In this document: positions 1-7,739 of the stretch, one piece after another
Position numbering within the stretch: the stretch's first letter is position 1
How the letters are laid out: every line of letters begins with the position of its first letter
From: Streptomyces sp. HUAS YS2
GTDB taxonomy: Bacteria > Actinomycetota > Actinomycetes > Streptomycetales > Streptomycetaceae
Length of the DNA: 64,000 nucleotides
Direction: 5' to 3'
Assembly: GCF_033343995.1 (NCBI RefSeq)
Contig: NZ_CP137573.1
Coordinates: 4,621,001-4,685,000 of the forward strand
Notes under the pieces: generated by a model
Seen by the model: only the letters and a program-made list of their open reading frames with translations
The model's database searches: none
Told to the model about the DNA's origin: nothing
Translations under genes and position numbers: made by a program

Positions 1-2
1 AG

Positions 3-608
3 GACCGGGCGGCGTACGTCCACCTCGACGTGACGCGCGAGACGGACTGGACGGCGGCGGTCGCGCGGGCCAAGGAGAGGTTCGGGCGGATCGACGGCCT
101 CGTCAACAACGCGGGGATCCTGCGGTTCAACGAGCTGGTGTCGACGCCGCTTGAGGAGTTCCAGGCGATCATCCAGGTCAACCAGATCGGCTGCTTCCTG
201 GGGATCCGTACGGTCGCGCCCGAGATCGAGGCGGCCGGCGGCGGCACGATCGTCAACACCTCCTCGTACACCGGGGTGACCGGCATGGCCGGGGTGGGCG
301 CGTACGCGGCGACCAAGCACGCGGTGCTCGGCCTGACCCGGGTCGCGGCGGTGGAGCTGGCGGGGAAGAACATCCGGGTGAACGCGGTCTGCCCGGGCGC
401 CATCGACACCCCGATGAGCAACCCGGAGGGCGTGGATCCGGCGGCGACGGCGGAGCTGTACCGGAGCCTGGTGCCGCTGGGCCGGATCGGGAAGCCGGAG
501 GAGGTCGCGGCGCTCGCGCTGTTCCTGACCTCGGAGGACTCGGCGTACATCACGGGACAGCCGTTCGTGATCGACGGCGGCTGGCTGGCCGGCGTCAAGC
601 TCTTCTGA
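3..608 (+). CDS. SDR family oxidoreductase (5' end outside window)
   Basis: NAD(P)-dependent short-chain dehydrogenase/reductase. The frame stays open to the left edge, and the residues before the first in-window GTG (position 30) read like the normal SDR stretch ending in HLDV, so the true start and the Rossmann glycine motif lie outside. Visible motifs are NNAG, the serine of NTSSY, and the catalytic Y-A-A-T-K, followed by a C-terminal DGGW as in 3-alpha/20-beta-hydroxysteroid-dehydrogenase-like members. The substrate is unknown. It precedes the palindrome-controlled oxidoreductase/amidohydrolase/ALDH genes and may belong to the same catabolic pathway, which is inference from position. Confidence 0.9.
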   Translation, partial: DRAAYVHLDVTRETDWTAAVARAKERFGRIDGLVNNAGILRFNELVSTPLEEFQAIIQVNQIGCFLGIRTVAPEIEAAGGGTIVNTSSYTGVTGMAGVGAYAATKHAVLGLTRVAAVELAGKNIRVNAVCPGAIDTPMSNPEGVDPAATAELYRSLVPLGRIGKPEEVAALALFLTSEDSAYITGQPFVIDGGWLAGVKLF

Positions 609-624
609 CCCTCGCGTCGAATCA

Positions 625-641
625 TCTGACGCTTCATCAGC
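625..641. promoter_or_regulatory. degenerate copy of TetR-like palindrome
   Basis: TCTGACG, then CTT, then CATCAGC: an imperfect version of the perfect palindrome at 688-704, lying 17 bp after the upstream SDR stop codon. Its spacing to the better copy (63 bp centre to centre, about six helical turns) would suit cooperative binding. This is inferred from sequence similarity only. Confidence 0.45.
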
Positions 642-687
642 TATTGACGCACCCGCCGTGCGGTGCGACAGTCGGGCACATCAAGGA

Positions 688-704
688 TCTGACGGTACGT
701 CAGA
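688..704. promoter_or_regulatory. TetR-like operator palindrome upstream of LLM oxidoreductase
   Basis: TCTGACG-GTA-CGTCAGA, a perfect 7-bp inverted repeat with a 3-bp centre, ends 23 bp before the TTG start at 728. The same arms occur at 17841-17857 in front of another SDR gene. The length and symmetry are typical of TetR-family operators. No TetR gene lies next to either copy in this window. Confidence 0.7.
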
Positions 705-727
705 AATCACGAGGACGGTGAACCCCC

Positions 728-1852
728 TTGGAATTCGGGATCTTCGTACAGGGATACGTCGGCAAGCGCGCCGAGACCGATCCCGAGGCCGAGCACAAGG
801 CGCTGATGGAGGAGACCGAGTACGTCATCCAGGCGGACAAGTCCGGGTTCAAGTACGCCTGGGCCTCCGAGCACCACTTCCTGGAGGAGTACTCGCACCT
901 CTCGGCGAACGACGTCTACCTCGGGTATCTCGCCCACGCGACGGAACGCATCCACCTGGGCTCGGGCATCTTCAACCCGCTCGCCCCCGTCAACCACCCG
1001 GTCAAGGTCGCCGAGAAGGTCGCGATGCTCGACCACCTCTCCGGCGGGCGCTTCGAGTTCGGCTCCGGACGCGGCGCCGGCTCCCACGAGATCCTGGGCT
1101 TCTTCCCCGGCATCACGGACATGAACCACACCAAGGAACTCTGGGAAGAGACGATCGCCGAGTTCCCCAAGATGTGGCTCCAGGACGAGTACGCCGGCTT
1201 CCAGGGCAAGCACTGGTCCCTGCCGCCGCGCAAGATCCTGCCCAAGCCGTACGGGAAGTCCCACCCGGCGATGTGGTACGCGGCCGGCTCGCCGTCCTCG
1301 TACGCGATGGCCGGCAAGAAGGGGCTGGGCGTGCTCGGCTTCAGCGTGCAGAAGGTCTCCGACATGGAGTGGGTCGTCGAGTCGTACAAGACGGCGATCA
1401 AGGAGGCCAAGGCGATCGGTGACTTCGTCAACGACAACGTCATGGTGACGTCGACGGCGATCTGTGCGGAGACGCACGAGAAGGCGGTCGAGATCGCGGT
1501 CGGCGGCGGGCTGAACTACCTGCAGTCGCTGCTCTTCCGCTACCACGACACGTTCCCGCGGCCCGAGGGCATCCCGGAGTGGCCGGAGCTGCTGCCGGAG
1601 TACTCGGCGGAGATCATCGAACTCCTCATCCAGGAGGAGCTGATGATCTGCGGCGACCCGAGCGAGGTGCTGGCCCAGTGCAAGCGCTGGGAGCAGGCGG
1701 GCGCGGACCAGCTGTCGTTCGGCCTGCCGATCGGGGTGTCCTACGAGGACACGATGAACTCGATCAAGCTCATCGGCGAACACGTCATCCCCGAGATCGA
1801 CACCGACCCGGTGCACCGCACGACCCGCTTCCGCGGGGCGGCAGGGAACTAG
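728..1852 (+). CDS. LLM class flavin-dependent oxidoreductase
   Basis: Luciferase-like monooxygenase fold protein of 374 residues that should use FMN (or F420) to oxidise an unidentified small molecule in the cytoplasm. Family features are the ASEHHF motif near residue 45, the LDHLSGGRFEFGSGRG block near residues 98-113, and the late L-I-Q-E-E-L-M-I-C-G-D-P segment. The start is a TTG, chosen because GAGGACG sits just upstream and the protein then begins EFGIF as relatives do. It is preceded by a palindromic operator and followed by amidohydrolase and aldehyde dehydrogenase genes, which suggests a catabolic operon. Confidence 0.88.
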   Translation: MEFGIFVQGYVGKRAETDPEAEHKALMEETEYVIQADKSGFKYAWASEHHFLEEYSHLSANDVYLGYLAHATERIHLGSGIFNPLAPVNHPVKVAEKVAMLDHLSGGRFEFGSGRGAGSHEILGFFPGITDMNHTKELWEETIAEFPKMWLQDEYAGFQGKHWSLPPRKILPKPYGKSHPAMWYAAGSPSSYAMAGKKGLGVLGFSVQKVSDMEWVVESYKTAIKEAKAIGDFVNDNVMVTSTAICAETHEKAVEIAVGGGLNYLQSLLFRYHDTFPRPEGIPEWPELLPEYSAEIIELLIQEELMICGDPSEVLAQCKRWEQAGADQLSFGLPIGVSYEDTMNSIKLIGEHVIPEIDTDPVHRTTRFRGAAGN

Positions 1853-2050
1853 GGGAGCGACGGGGGCGGGTCGCCTTCGGGGCTTCGCCGAGAACCCCGC
1901 TCCCGGCGCGCCGCCGGGGGAATCTCCCCGCCCCCACGAGCGCGGGGTGGTGTCTTCCCGGACCGCCGCCTCGTACCGGCCCCGGCCGGCGGCCGTTCCG
2001 CGGCGGCGCCGGCCGGGGCACGCCCGTGTCCACGCGCAGAAAGGACCGTC

Positions 2051-3778
2051 ATGCTCGATCACCTGATCAAGGGCGCCACCGTCGTGGACGGCACCGGCGC
2101 CCCCGCCTTCACCGCCGACGTGGGGATCCGCGACGGACGGATCGTCCTCCCCGAGCCCGGCGCCGCCGCCCGTACCAGCGAGGACGCGACCGGGCTCGTA
2201 CTCGCGCCCGGGTTCGTCGACCCGCACACGCACTACGACGCCCAGCTCTTCTGGGACCCCTACGCCACCCCGTCCATGAACCACGGCGTCACCACCGTCG
2301 CCGGCGGCAACTGCGGCTTCACCCTCGCCCCGCTCCACCCGGACCGGCCCGAGGACGCCGACTACACCCGCCGCATGATGTCCAAGGTCGAGGGCATGGC
2401 CCTCAAGGCCCTGGAGGAGGGCGTCGACTGGTCGTGGTCGTCGTTCGCCGAGTACCTCGACGCGCTCGACGGGCGGATCGCCGTCAACGCGGGGTTCATG
2501 GTGGGGCACTGCGCGCTGCGCCGGTACGTGATGGGGGCGGACGCCGTCGGCGGGGAGCCCACCGCCGAGCAGCTGGAGCAGATGGTCGAGCTGCTGCGCG
2601 AGGCGATGCGCGCCGGGGCCTGGGGGCTGTCCACCACCCAGTCCGCCACCCACTCCGACGGCGACGGCGCCCCCGTCGCCTCCCGGCACGCCGCCCCCGC
2701 AGAACTGATCGCCCTGTCGAAGGCCGTCGGCGAGCACGAGGGCACCCAGCTCGAAGCCATCCTCGCCGGCTGCCTCGACCAGTTCTCCGACGACGAGATC
2801 GAGCTGTTCGTCGAGATGACCGCCGCCGCCGGGCGGCCCCTCAACTGGAACGTCCTCACCATCGACGCCGCCGTCCCCGAACGCGTCCCGCGCCAGCTCA
2901 CCGCCTCCGAGCGGGCCCGCAAGGCCGGCGGCCGGATCGTCGCCCTCACCATGCCGATCCTCACCCCCATGAACATGTCCCTGGGCACGTTCTGCGCGCT
3001 CAACCTCATCCCGGGGTGGGGCGAGATCCTGGGCCTTCCCGTCCCCGAGCGGATCGTGAAGCTCCGCGACCCGGACGTCCGCGCCGAGATGCTGCGCCGC
3101 GCCGACTCCAAGGAGGCCGGCGTCTTCCGCAGGCTCGCCAAGTTCGACCGGTACGTCATCGGCGACACGTACAGCCCCGAGAACGAGGGCCTCACCGGCC
3201 GCGTCGTCCGCGACATCGCCGCCGAGCGCGGCCAGGACGCCTTCCAGTGCCTCGTCGAGATCTGCGCCAACGACGAGCTGCGCACCGTCCTGTGGCCGAT
3301 GCCGACCGACAACGACCCGGACTCCTGGGCCCTGCGCCGCGAGACCTGGGAGCACGAGGACGTGATGCTCGGCGGCTCGGACGCCGGCGCGCACCTGGAC
3401 CGGATGTGCGGAGCGCCGTACACCACCCGCTTCCTCGGCGACTGCCTGCGCGGCCGGAAGCTGCTCGGCCTGGAGCAGGCGGTGAAGATGCTGACCGACG
3501 ACCCGGCCAGGCTGTTCGGGCTGCGCGAGCGCGGCCGGATCGCCGAGGGCTACCACGCCGACCTGGTCCTGTTCGACCCCGAGCGGATCGACGCCGGCCC
3601 GGCGACCCTCGTCCACGACCTGCCCGGCGACAGCCCGCGGCTGGACTCGAGGGCGATCGGCGTGGTGTCGGTACGGGTCAACGGCGTCGAGACGATCCGG
3701 GACGACGAGGTGACGGGGGAGGTGCCGGGGATGGTGCTCCGCTCCGGCCGTGACACGAGGACGGTGGCCACGCGATGA
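2051..3778 (+). CDS. N-acyl-D-amino-acid deacylase family amidohydrolase
   Basis: Metal-dependent amidohydrolase of 575 residues, the usual length of the D-aminoacylase branch. The N-terminal beta-sandwich strand (HLIKGATVVDGTG) is followed by the metal-binding DPHTHYDAQ. The C-terminal part has GGSDAGAHLDRM with the catalytic aspartate and ends with the sandwich strand. The family hydrolyses N-acyl-D-amino acids, but many actinobacterial members have unknown substrates. A strong AGAAAGGA-type ribosome site precedes the ATG. The last four bases (ATGA) overlap the ALDH start, so the two genes are translationally coupled. The 198-bp gap upstream holds no gene. Confidence 0.87.
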   Translation: MLDHLIKGATVVDGTGAPAFTADVGIRDGRIVLPEPGAAARTSEDATGLVLAPGFVDPHTHYDAQLFWDPYATPSMNHGVTTVAGGNCGFTLAPLHPDRPEDADYTRRMMSKVEGMALKALEEGVDWSWSSFAEYLDALDGRIAVNAGFMVGHCALRRYVMGADAVGGEPTAEQLEQMVELLREAMRAGAWGLSTTQSATHSDGDGAPVASRHAAPAELIALSKAVGEHEGTQLEAILAGCLDQFSDDEIELFVEMTAAAGRPLNWNVLTIDAAVPERVPRQLTASERARKAGGRIVALTMPILTPMNMSLGTFCALNLIPGWGEILGLPVPERIVKLRDPDVRAEMLRRADSKEAGVFRRLAKFDRYVIGDTYSPENEGLTGRVVRDIAAERGQDAFQCLVEICANDELRTVLWPMPTDNDPDSWALRRETWEHEDVMLGGSDAGAHLDRMCGAPYTTRFLGDCLRGRKLLGLEQAVKMLTDDPARLFGLRERGRIAEGYHADLVLFDPERIDAGPATLVHDLPGDSPRLDSRAIGVVSVRVNGVETIRDDEVTGEVPGMVLRSGRDTRTVATR

Positions 3779-5238
3779 GGACCGAGAAGCTGTTCATCGG
3801 CGGCGAGTGGGTCGAGCCGCACGGCGGGCACTACGAGGTGGTCGACCCGGCCAGTGAGGAGATCGTCGGCCTCGCGCCGGAGGCCTCCCGGGTCCAGGTG
3901 CACGAGGCCGCCGCGGCGGCCCGGGACGCCTTCGACGCCTGGTCCCGTACGAAGCCGGAGGAGCGGGCCGCGATCCTGGACCGGGCCGCCGACATCATGG
4001 CCCGGGACGCCGACGCGAACACGGTCCTCGCCCAGGCGGAGACCGGCGCGACGACCGGCACCGCACGCGGCATGCAGGTCGCCGTCGGCGTCTCCCGCTT
4101 CAAGCGCTACGCGCGCGGCGCCATGGAACCGGTCGAGCAGGCGCTGCCGCCGCAGATCAACGAGGCCGGCCCGATGGGCAGGGCCGGGGTCTTCGGCGCG
4201 GTCGCGGTGCGCCGCCCGGTGGGCGTGGTCACCTGCATCACCTCGTACAACAACCCCTGGGCCAACCCGGCGGGCAAGGTCGCCCCGGCGCTGGCCATGG
4301 GCAACACGGTGCTGGTGAAGCCGGCCCCGCAGGACCCGCTGTCGGTGTACGCGATGGCCCGGGCCCTGGAGGAGGCGGGTGTCCCGCCCGGCGTGGTCAA
4401 CGTGGTCACCGGCTCCGCCCCGGCGGTCGGGGCTGCGGCCGTGGACTCCCCGGACGTGGACATGGTCTCCTTCACCGGATCGACGGCCGTCGGGCAGGCG
4501 ATCGGCGAGGTGTGCGGGAAGTCCCTGAAGCGGCAGCTGATGGAGCTGGGCGGCAAGGGCGCGGCGCTGGTCCTGGACGACGCCGACCTGGACTCGGCGG
4601 TGATGGGCATCGGGACGACCTTCGCCTTCTACAGCGGCCAGATCTGCACCGCCCCGACCCGGGTGCTGGCCCAGCGCGGGATCTACGAGCAGCTGATCGA
4701 GAAGCTCACCGGCTATCTGGCCTTCATGAAGGTGGGCGACCCGCGGGCGAAGGGCACGGTGGTCGGCCCGGTGATCTCGGCCGCGCACCGCGACCGGGTG
4801 GAGTCGTACATCGAGCTGGGCCGCAAGGAGGGCGCGCGGGTCGTCGCGGGCGGCGAGCGGCCGTCCGGCCCCGGCCTCGAGCGCGGCTTCTACGTGGCGC
4901 CCACGCTGCTCGCGGACTGCACCAACGACATGCGGGTGGTCCGGGAGGAGATCTTCGGCCCGGTGGTGGTGGTCGTGCCCTTCGACGACGAGGAGGAGGG
5001 CGTCGCGCTCGCGAACGACAGCGACTACGGACTGCTCGACTACGTGTGGTCCGGGGACGTCGCCCGCGCATTCCGCATCGCGGCCCGGCTGCGGGCCGGC
5101 GGGGTGGGGATCAACACCGTCGGCCGGAACATGGAGGCGCCGTTCGGCGGCTTCAAGAAGAGCGGTGTGGGGCGGGACGTGGGCTCGTACGCGCTGCACG
5201 CGTACAGCGAGACGCAGGCGGTGGTCTGGCCGGGCTGA
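3775..5238 (+). CDS. aldehyde dehydrogenase family protein
   Basis: NAD(P)+-dependent aldehyde dehydrogenase, 487 residues, full length. The catalytic cysteine is C291 in GQICTA and the general-base glutamate is E257 in MELGGKG; the 34-residue spacing is standard. The SFTGSTAVG nucleotide-binding turn is present. It would oxidise an aldehyde released by the upstream enzymes. It overlaps the amidohydrolase by 4 bp, so both are made from one transcript. The exact substrate cannot be read from sequence. Confidence 0.93.
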   Translation: MRTEKLFIGGEWVEPHGGHYEVVDPASEEIVGLAPEASRVQVHEAAAAARDAFDAWSRTKPEERAAILDRAADIMARDADANTVLAQAETGATTGTARGMQVAVGVSRFKRYARGAMEPVEQALPPQINEAGPMGRAGVFGAVAVRRPVGVVTCITSYNNPWANPAGKVAPALAMGNTVLVKPAPQDPLSVYAMARALEEAGVPPGVVNVVTGSAPAVGAAAVDSPDVDMVSFTGSTAVGQAIGEVCGKSLKRQLMELGGKGAALVLDDADLDSAVMGIGTTFAFYSGQICTAPTRVLAQRGIYEQLIEKLTGYLAFMKVGDPRAKGTVVGPVISAAHRDRVESYIELGRKEGARVVAGGERPSGPGLERGFYVAPTLLADCTNDMRVVREEIFGPVVVVVPFDDEEEGVALANDSDYGLLDYVWSGDVARAFRIAARLRAGGVGINTVGRNMEAPFGGFKKSGVGRDVGSYALHAYSETQAVVWPG

Positions 5239-5407
5239 CGGCCGGCGGAAAACCAGTTCGGGAAAATTTGAAACCGGACATTCAGGGCAGTGCTGCGGTT
5301 CCCGTATATCGGACGTGATCGAGAATGCCGGTCAATCGGCCGGCGTGTTGGATCGTCGATCTTTCAATCATCGGGCAGCGGTCCGCTTTCGCCTCGCAAT
5401 GCAAGGT

Positions 5408-5440
5408 GAAGATCGGCCGGCCGAGCGGATTGCGATCTTC
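5408..5440. promoter_or_regulatory. inverted repeat upstream of permease
   Basis: GAAGATCG and CGATCTTC form a perfect 8-bp inverted repeat with a 17-bp spacer, 36 bp before the permease start at 5476. This could be an operator or an mRNA hairpin. The rest of the 237-bp gap 5239-5475 shows no gene. Confidence 0.35.
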
Positions 5441-5475
5441 CGGATGTGGAAACCGCAGCACTTAACGTTCCGTTC

Positions 5476-7047
5476 ATGACTCAGGTGGATGTACGGCCCC
5501 AGGCCGGAGACACGGTAAGGGGCGTCGCCGCCCAGGGTGACGACAACGGTGTGCGCGGCAAGGGCCTCGGCGGGAACTCCGTCGGCCTCATGGGCAGTGC
5601 CGTCATCGGCATCTCCACCGTCGCCCCGGTCTACTGCCTGACCTCCACGCTCGGCTCCACCGCGGGCGAGGTCGGACTCCAGATGCCCGCCGTGTTCCTC
5701 GCCGGCTTCCTGCCGATGCTCCTCGTCGCATTCGCGTACCGGGAACTCAACAAGGTCATGCCGGACTGCGGCACCTCCTTCACGTGGACCGTGAAGGCCT
5801 TCGGCCCCAAGGTCGGCTGGATGTGCGGCTGGGGCCTGCTGATCGCGACGATCATCGTGCTCTCGAACCTCGCCGGCGTCGCGACCACCTACTTCTGGCT
5901 GCTCGCCGGTGAGATCACCGGCAGTGAGCAGATCGCCGCCCTCGACGGCAACAAGTTCGCGCACATCGCGACCGTCCTCGTCCTGGTCGCCGTCGCCACG
6001 GCCATCAGTTACCGAGGCATGACCGCGACGAAGGGCATCCAGTACGCCCTGGTCGGCCTGCAGCTCGTGGTCCTGGCCGTCTTCACGGTCATGGCCTTCC
6101 AGAAGGCGGGCAGCGCCGAGTTCACCACCGGCGTCGACTTCTCGTGGTCCTGGCTGAACCCGTTCGCCGTCGGATCGTTCGCCGCCTTCACCGCCGGCCT
6201 CTCGCTGTCGATCTTCATGTACTGGGGCTGGGACACCTGCCTCACCGCGAACGAGGAGACCGTCGGCAGCGCCAAGACCCCCGGCCGCGCCGCGATGATC
6301 TCGATGATCGTCCTGGTCGGCTCCTACCTGGCCACCGCCATCGCCTCGCAGATGCTCGTCGGCTCCGGTGACAAGGGCCTCGGCCTCGCCAACCCGGAGA
6401 CCTCCGACAACGTCTTCGCCGCCCTCGCCGGCCCGGTCATGGGACCGGCCCTCGGCATCCTGCTCTTCGTCGCCGTGCTCGCCTCCGCCGCGGCCAGCCT
6501 GCAGACCACGTTCATCCCGGTGGCCCGCACGGTCCTGTCGATGGCCACCTACGAGGCCATGCCGGCCTCGTACGCCAAGGTGCACCCGAAGCACAAGGTC
6601 CCCGGCAAGGCCACGATCGTCGCGGGCGTCGGCACCGGCGTCTTCTACACCACCATGACGCTGCTCAGCGAGAACGTCCTGGTCGACACGATCTACGCGC
6701 TCGGCCTGATGATCTGCTTCTACTACGCGCTGACCGCGTTCGCCTGCGTCTGGTACTTCCGCCGCGAGCTGACGAACTCCGCCCGCGACGCGATCTACAA
6801 GGGCGTCCTGCCGGCCCTCGGCGGCCTCATGCTGACCGGCGTCTTCGGCAAGACGCTGTACGACATGTGGGACCCGGCCTACGGCTCCGGCTCCGCCGTC
6901 TTCGGCGTCGGCTCGGTCTTCGTCATCGGCGTGGGTCTGCTGCTGCTCGGCGTGGTGCTCATGCTGATCATGCAGCGCAAGAGCCCCGCCTTCTTCCGCG
7001 GCGAGGTCCTCACCAAGGACACCCCGTCCCTGGTGGTCGAGGACTGA
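5476..7047 (+). CDS. APC family amino acid/amine permease
   Basis: Polytopic inner-membrane transporter of 523 residues with about 12 hydrophobic segments, beginning after a hydrophilic 35-residue N-terminus. The first helix carries the APC signature GSAVIGISTVAPVY (the unwound G-S-A/G-I region), and the helix 6 region has YWGWDTCLTANEE. This resembles the amino-acid/polyamine/organocation superfamily. The ATG at 5476 is preferred over the in-frame 5446 start because relatives begin with a short polar N-terminus, although no strong ribosome site is visible. It may import the substrate of the upstream operon (inference). A strong hairpin terminator follows. Confidence 0.85.
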   Translation: MTQVDVRPQAGDTVRGVAAQGDDNGVRGKGLGGNSVGLMGSAVIGISTVAPVYCLTSTLGSTAGEVGLQMPAVFLAGFLPMLLVAFAYRELNKVMPDCGTSFTWTVKAFGPKVGWMCGWGLLIATIIVLSNLAGVATTYFWLLAGEITGSEQIAALDGNKFAHIATVLVLVAVATAISYRGMTATKGIQYALVGLQLVVLAVFTVMAFQKAGSAEFTTGVDFSWSWLNPFAVGSFAAFTAGLSLSIFMYWGWDTCLTANEETVGSAKTPGRAAMISMIVLVGSYLATAIASQMLVGSGDKGLGLANPETSDNVFAALAGPVMGPALGILLFVAVLASAAASLQTTFIPVARTVLSMATYEAMPASYAKVHPKHKVPGKATIVAGVGTGVFYTTMTLLSENVLVDTIYALGLMICFYYALTAFACVWYFRRELTNSARDAIYKGVLPALGGLMLTGVFGKTLYDMWDPAYGSGSAVFGVGSVFVIGVGLLLLGVVLMLIMQRKSPAFFRGEVLTKDTPSLVVED

Positions 7048-7078
7048 CCGCCGCCACTCCCGCCCCCTGAGTCGTACG

Positions 7079-7109
7079 AGAGACCCGCGCCCGCCCGGCG
7101 CGGGTCTCT
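7079..7109. terminator. bidirectional hairpin terminator
   Basis: AGAGACCCGCGCC pairs perfectly with GGCGCGGGTCTCT (13-bp arms, 5-nt loop). It lies between the convergent permease and AhpD-like genes. Confidence 0.85.
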
Positions 7110-7130
7110 TCACGTGTCCGGCCGGGCCGG

Positions 7131-7601
7131 CTACGACAGGCCGACACCGGCGGGCTGGCGGATGGTGACGTTGAGCCGGTTGAAGAAGTTCGTGACGGCG
7201 ATCATCAGGACGATCGACGCGAGCTGCTTCTCGTCGTAGTGGTCGGCGGCCGCGTCCCAGACCGCGTCCGGCACGGCGTCCGGGGTGTCGGCCAGCCGGG
7301 TCGCGTACTCGGCCAGCGCGAGAGCGGCCCGCTCCTCCTCGGTGAAGTACGGCGCCTCGCGCCAGGCGGCGACGGCGAACAGCTTCTCGTCCGACACCTC
7401 GGCCTTCCGCGCGCTCTTGACCCCGTAGTCGACGCAGAACCCGCAGCCGTTGATCTGGCTGGCCCGCAGATGCACCAGCTCCAGCGTCTCCTGCGGGACA
7501 CCACCCTGCCGGGCGGCCTCGATCAGGCCCTGGACGGCCTGCCCGACGCCGGGCAGGACATAGGCGGGGTTCGTCATCCGGGCCTTCGGCTCGTGCAGCA
7601 T
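7131..7601 (-). CDS. carboxymuconolactone decarboxylase / AhpD-like protein
   Basis: 156-residue all-helical AhpD-fold protein. The redox motif is in QINGCGFCVDYG: CxxC followed three residues later by D rather than H, as in many YnjA/Atu0492-type alkylhydroperoxidase-like proteins. They are thought to act in peroxide detoxification with a reductant, but carboxymuconolactone chemistry is not implied. The start at 7601 is set by GAGGAGCG a few bases upstream; the longer 7673 start lacks such a site. Transcribed alone, convergent with the permease. Confidence 0.88.
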   Translation of the reverse strand: MLHEPKARMTNPAYVLPGVGQAVQGLIEAARQGGVPQETLELVHLRASQINGCGFCVDYGVKSARKAEVSDEKLFAVAAWREAPYFTEEERAALALAEYATRLADTPDAVPDAVWDAAADHYDEKQLASIVLMIAVTNFFNRLNVTIRQPAGVGLS

Positions 7602-7739
7602 GGAATCGCTCCTCAGCGGTCCGTACGGCCGCCCCGGTGGCGGCCTCACTGCAATTGACGGAACGCGCGACACGGATGTGACAGCCCCGGGGAAACTTCT
7701 TCAGCGTCTCGCGCGCGTCTTCTCACGCGCTCCGGCGCG

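Noticed and set aside
707..3616. 969-codon open frame on the minus strand
   Set aside because: It is antisense to three well-supported enzymes and has the Arg/Gly/Pro/Val-rich composition of a high-GC shadow frame.
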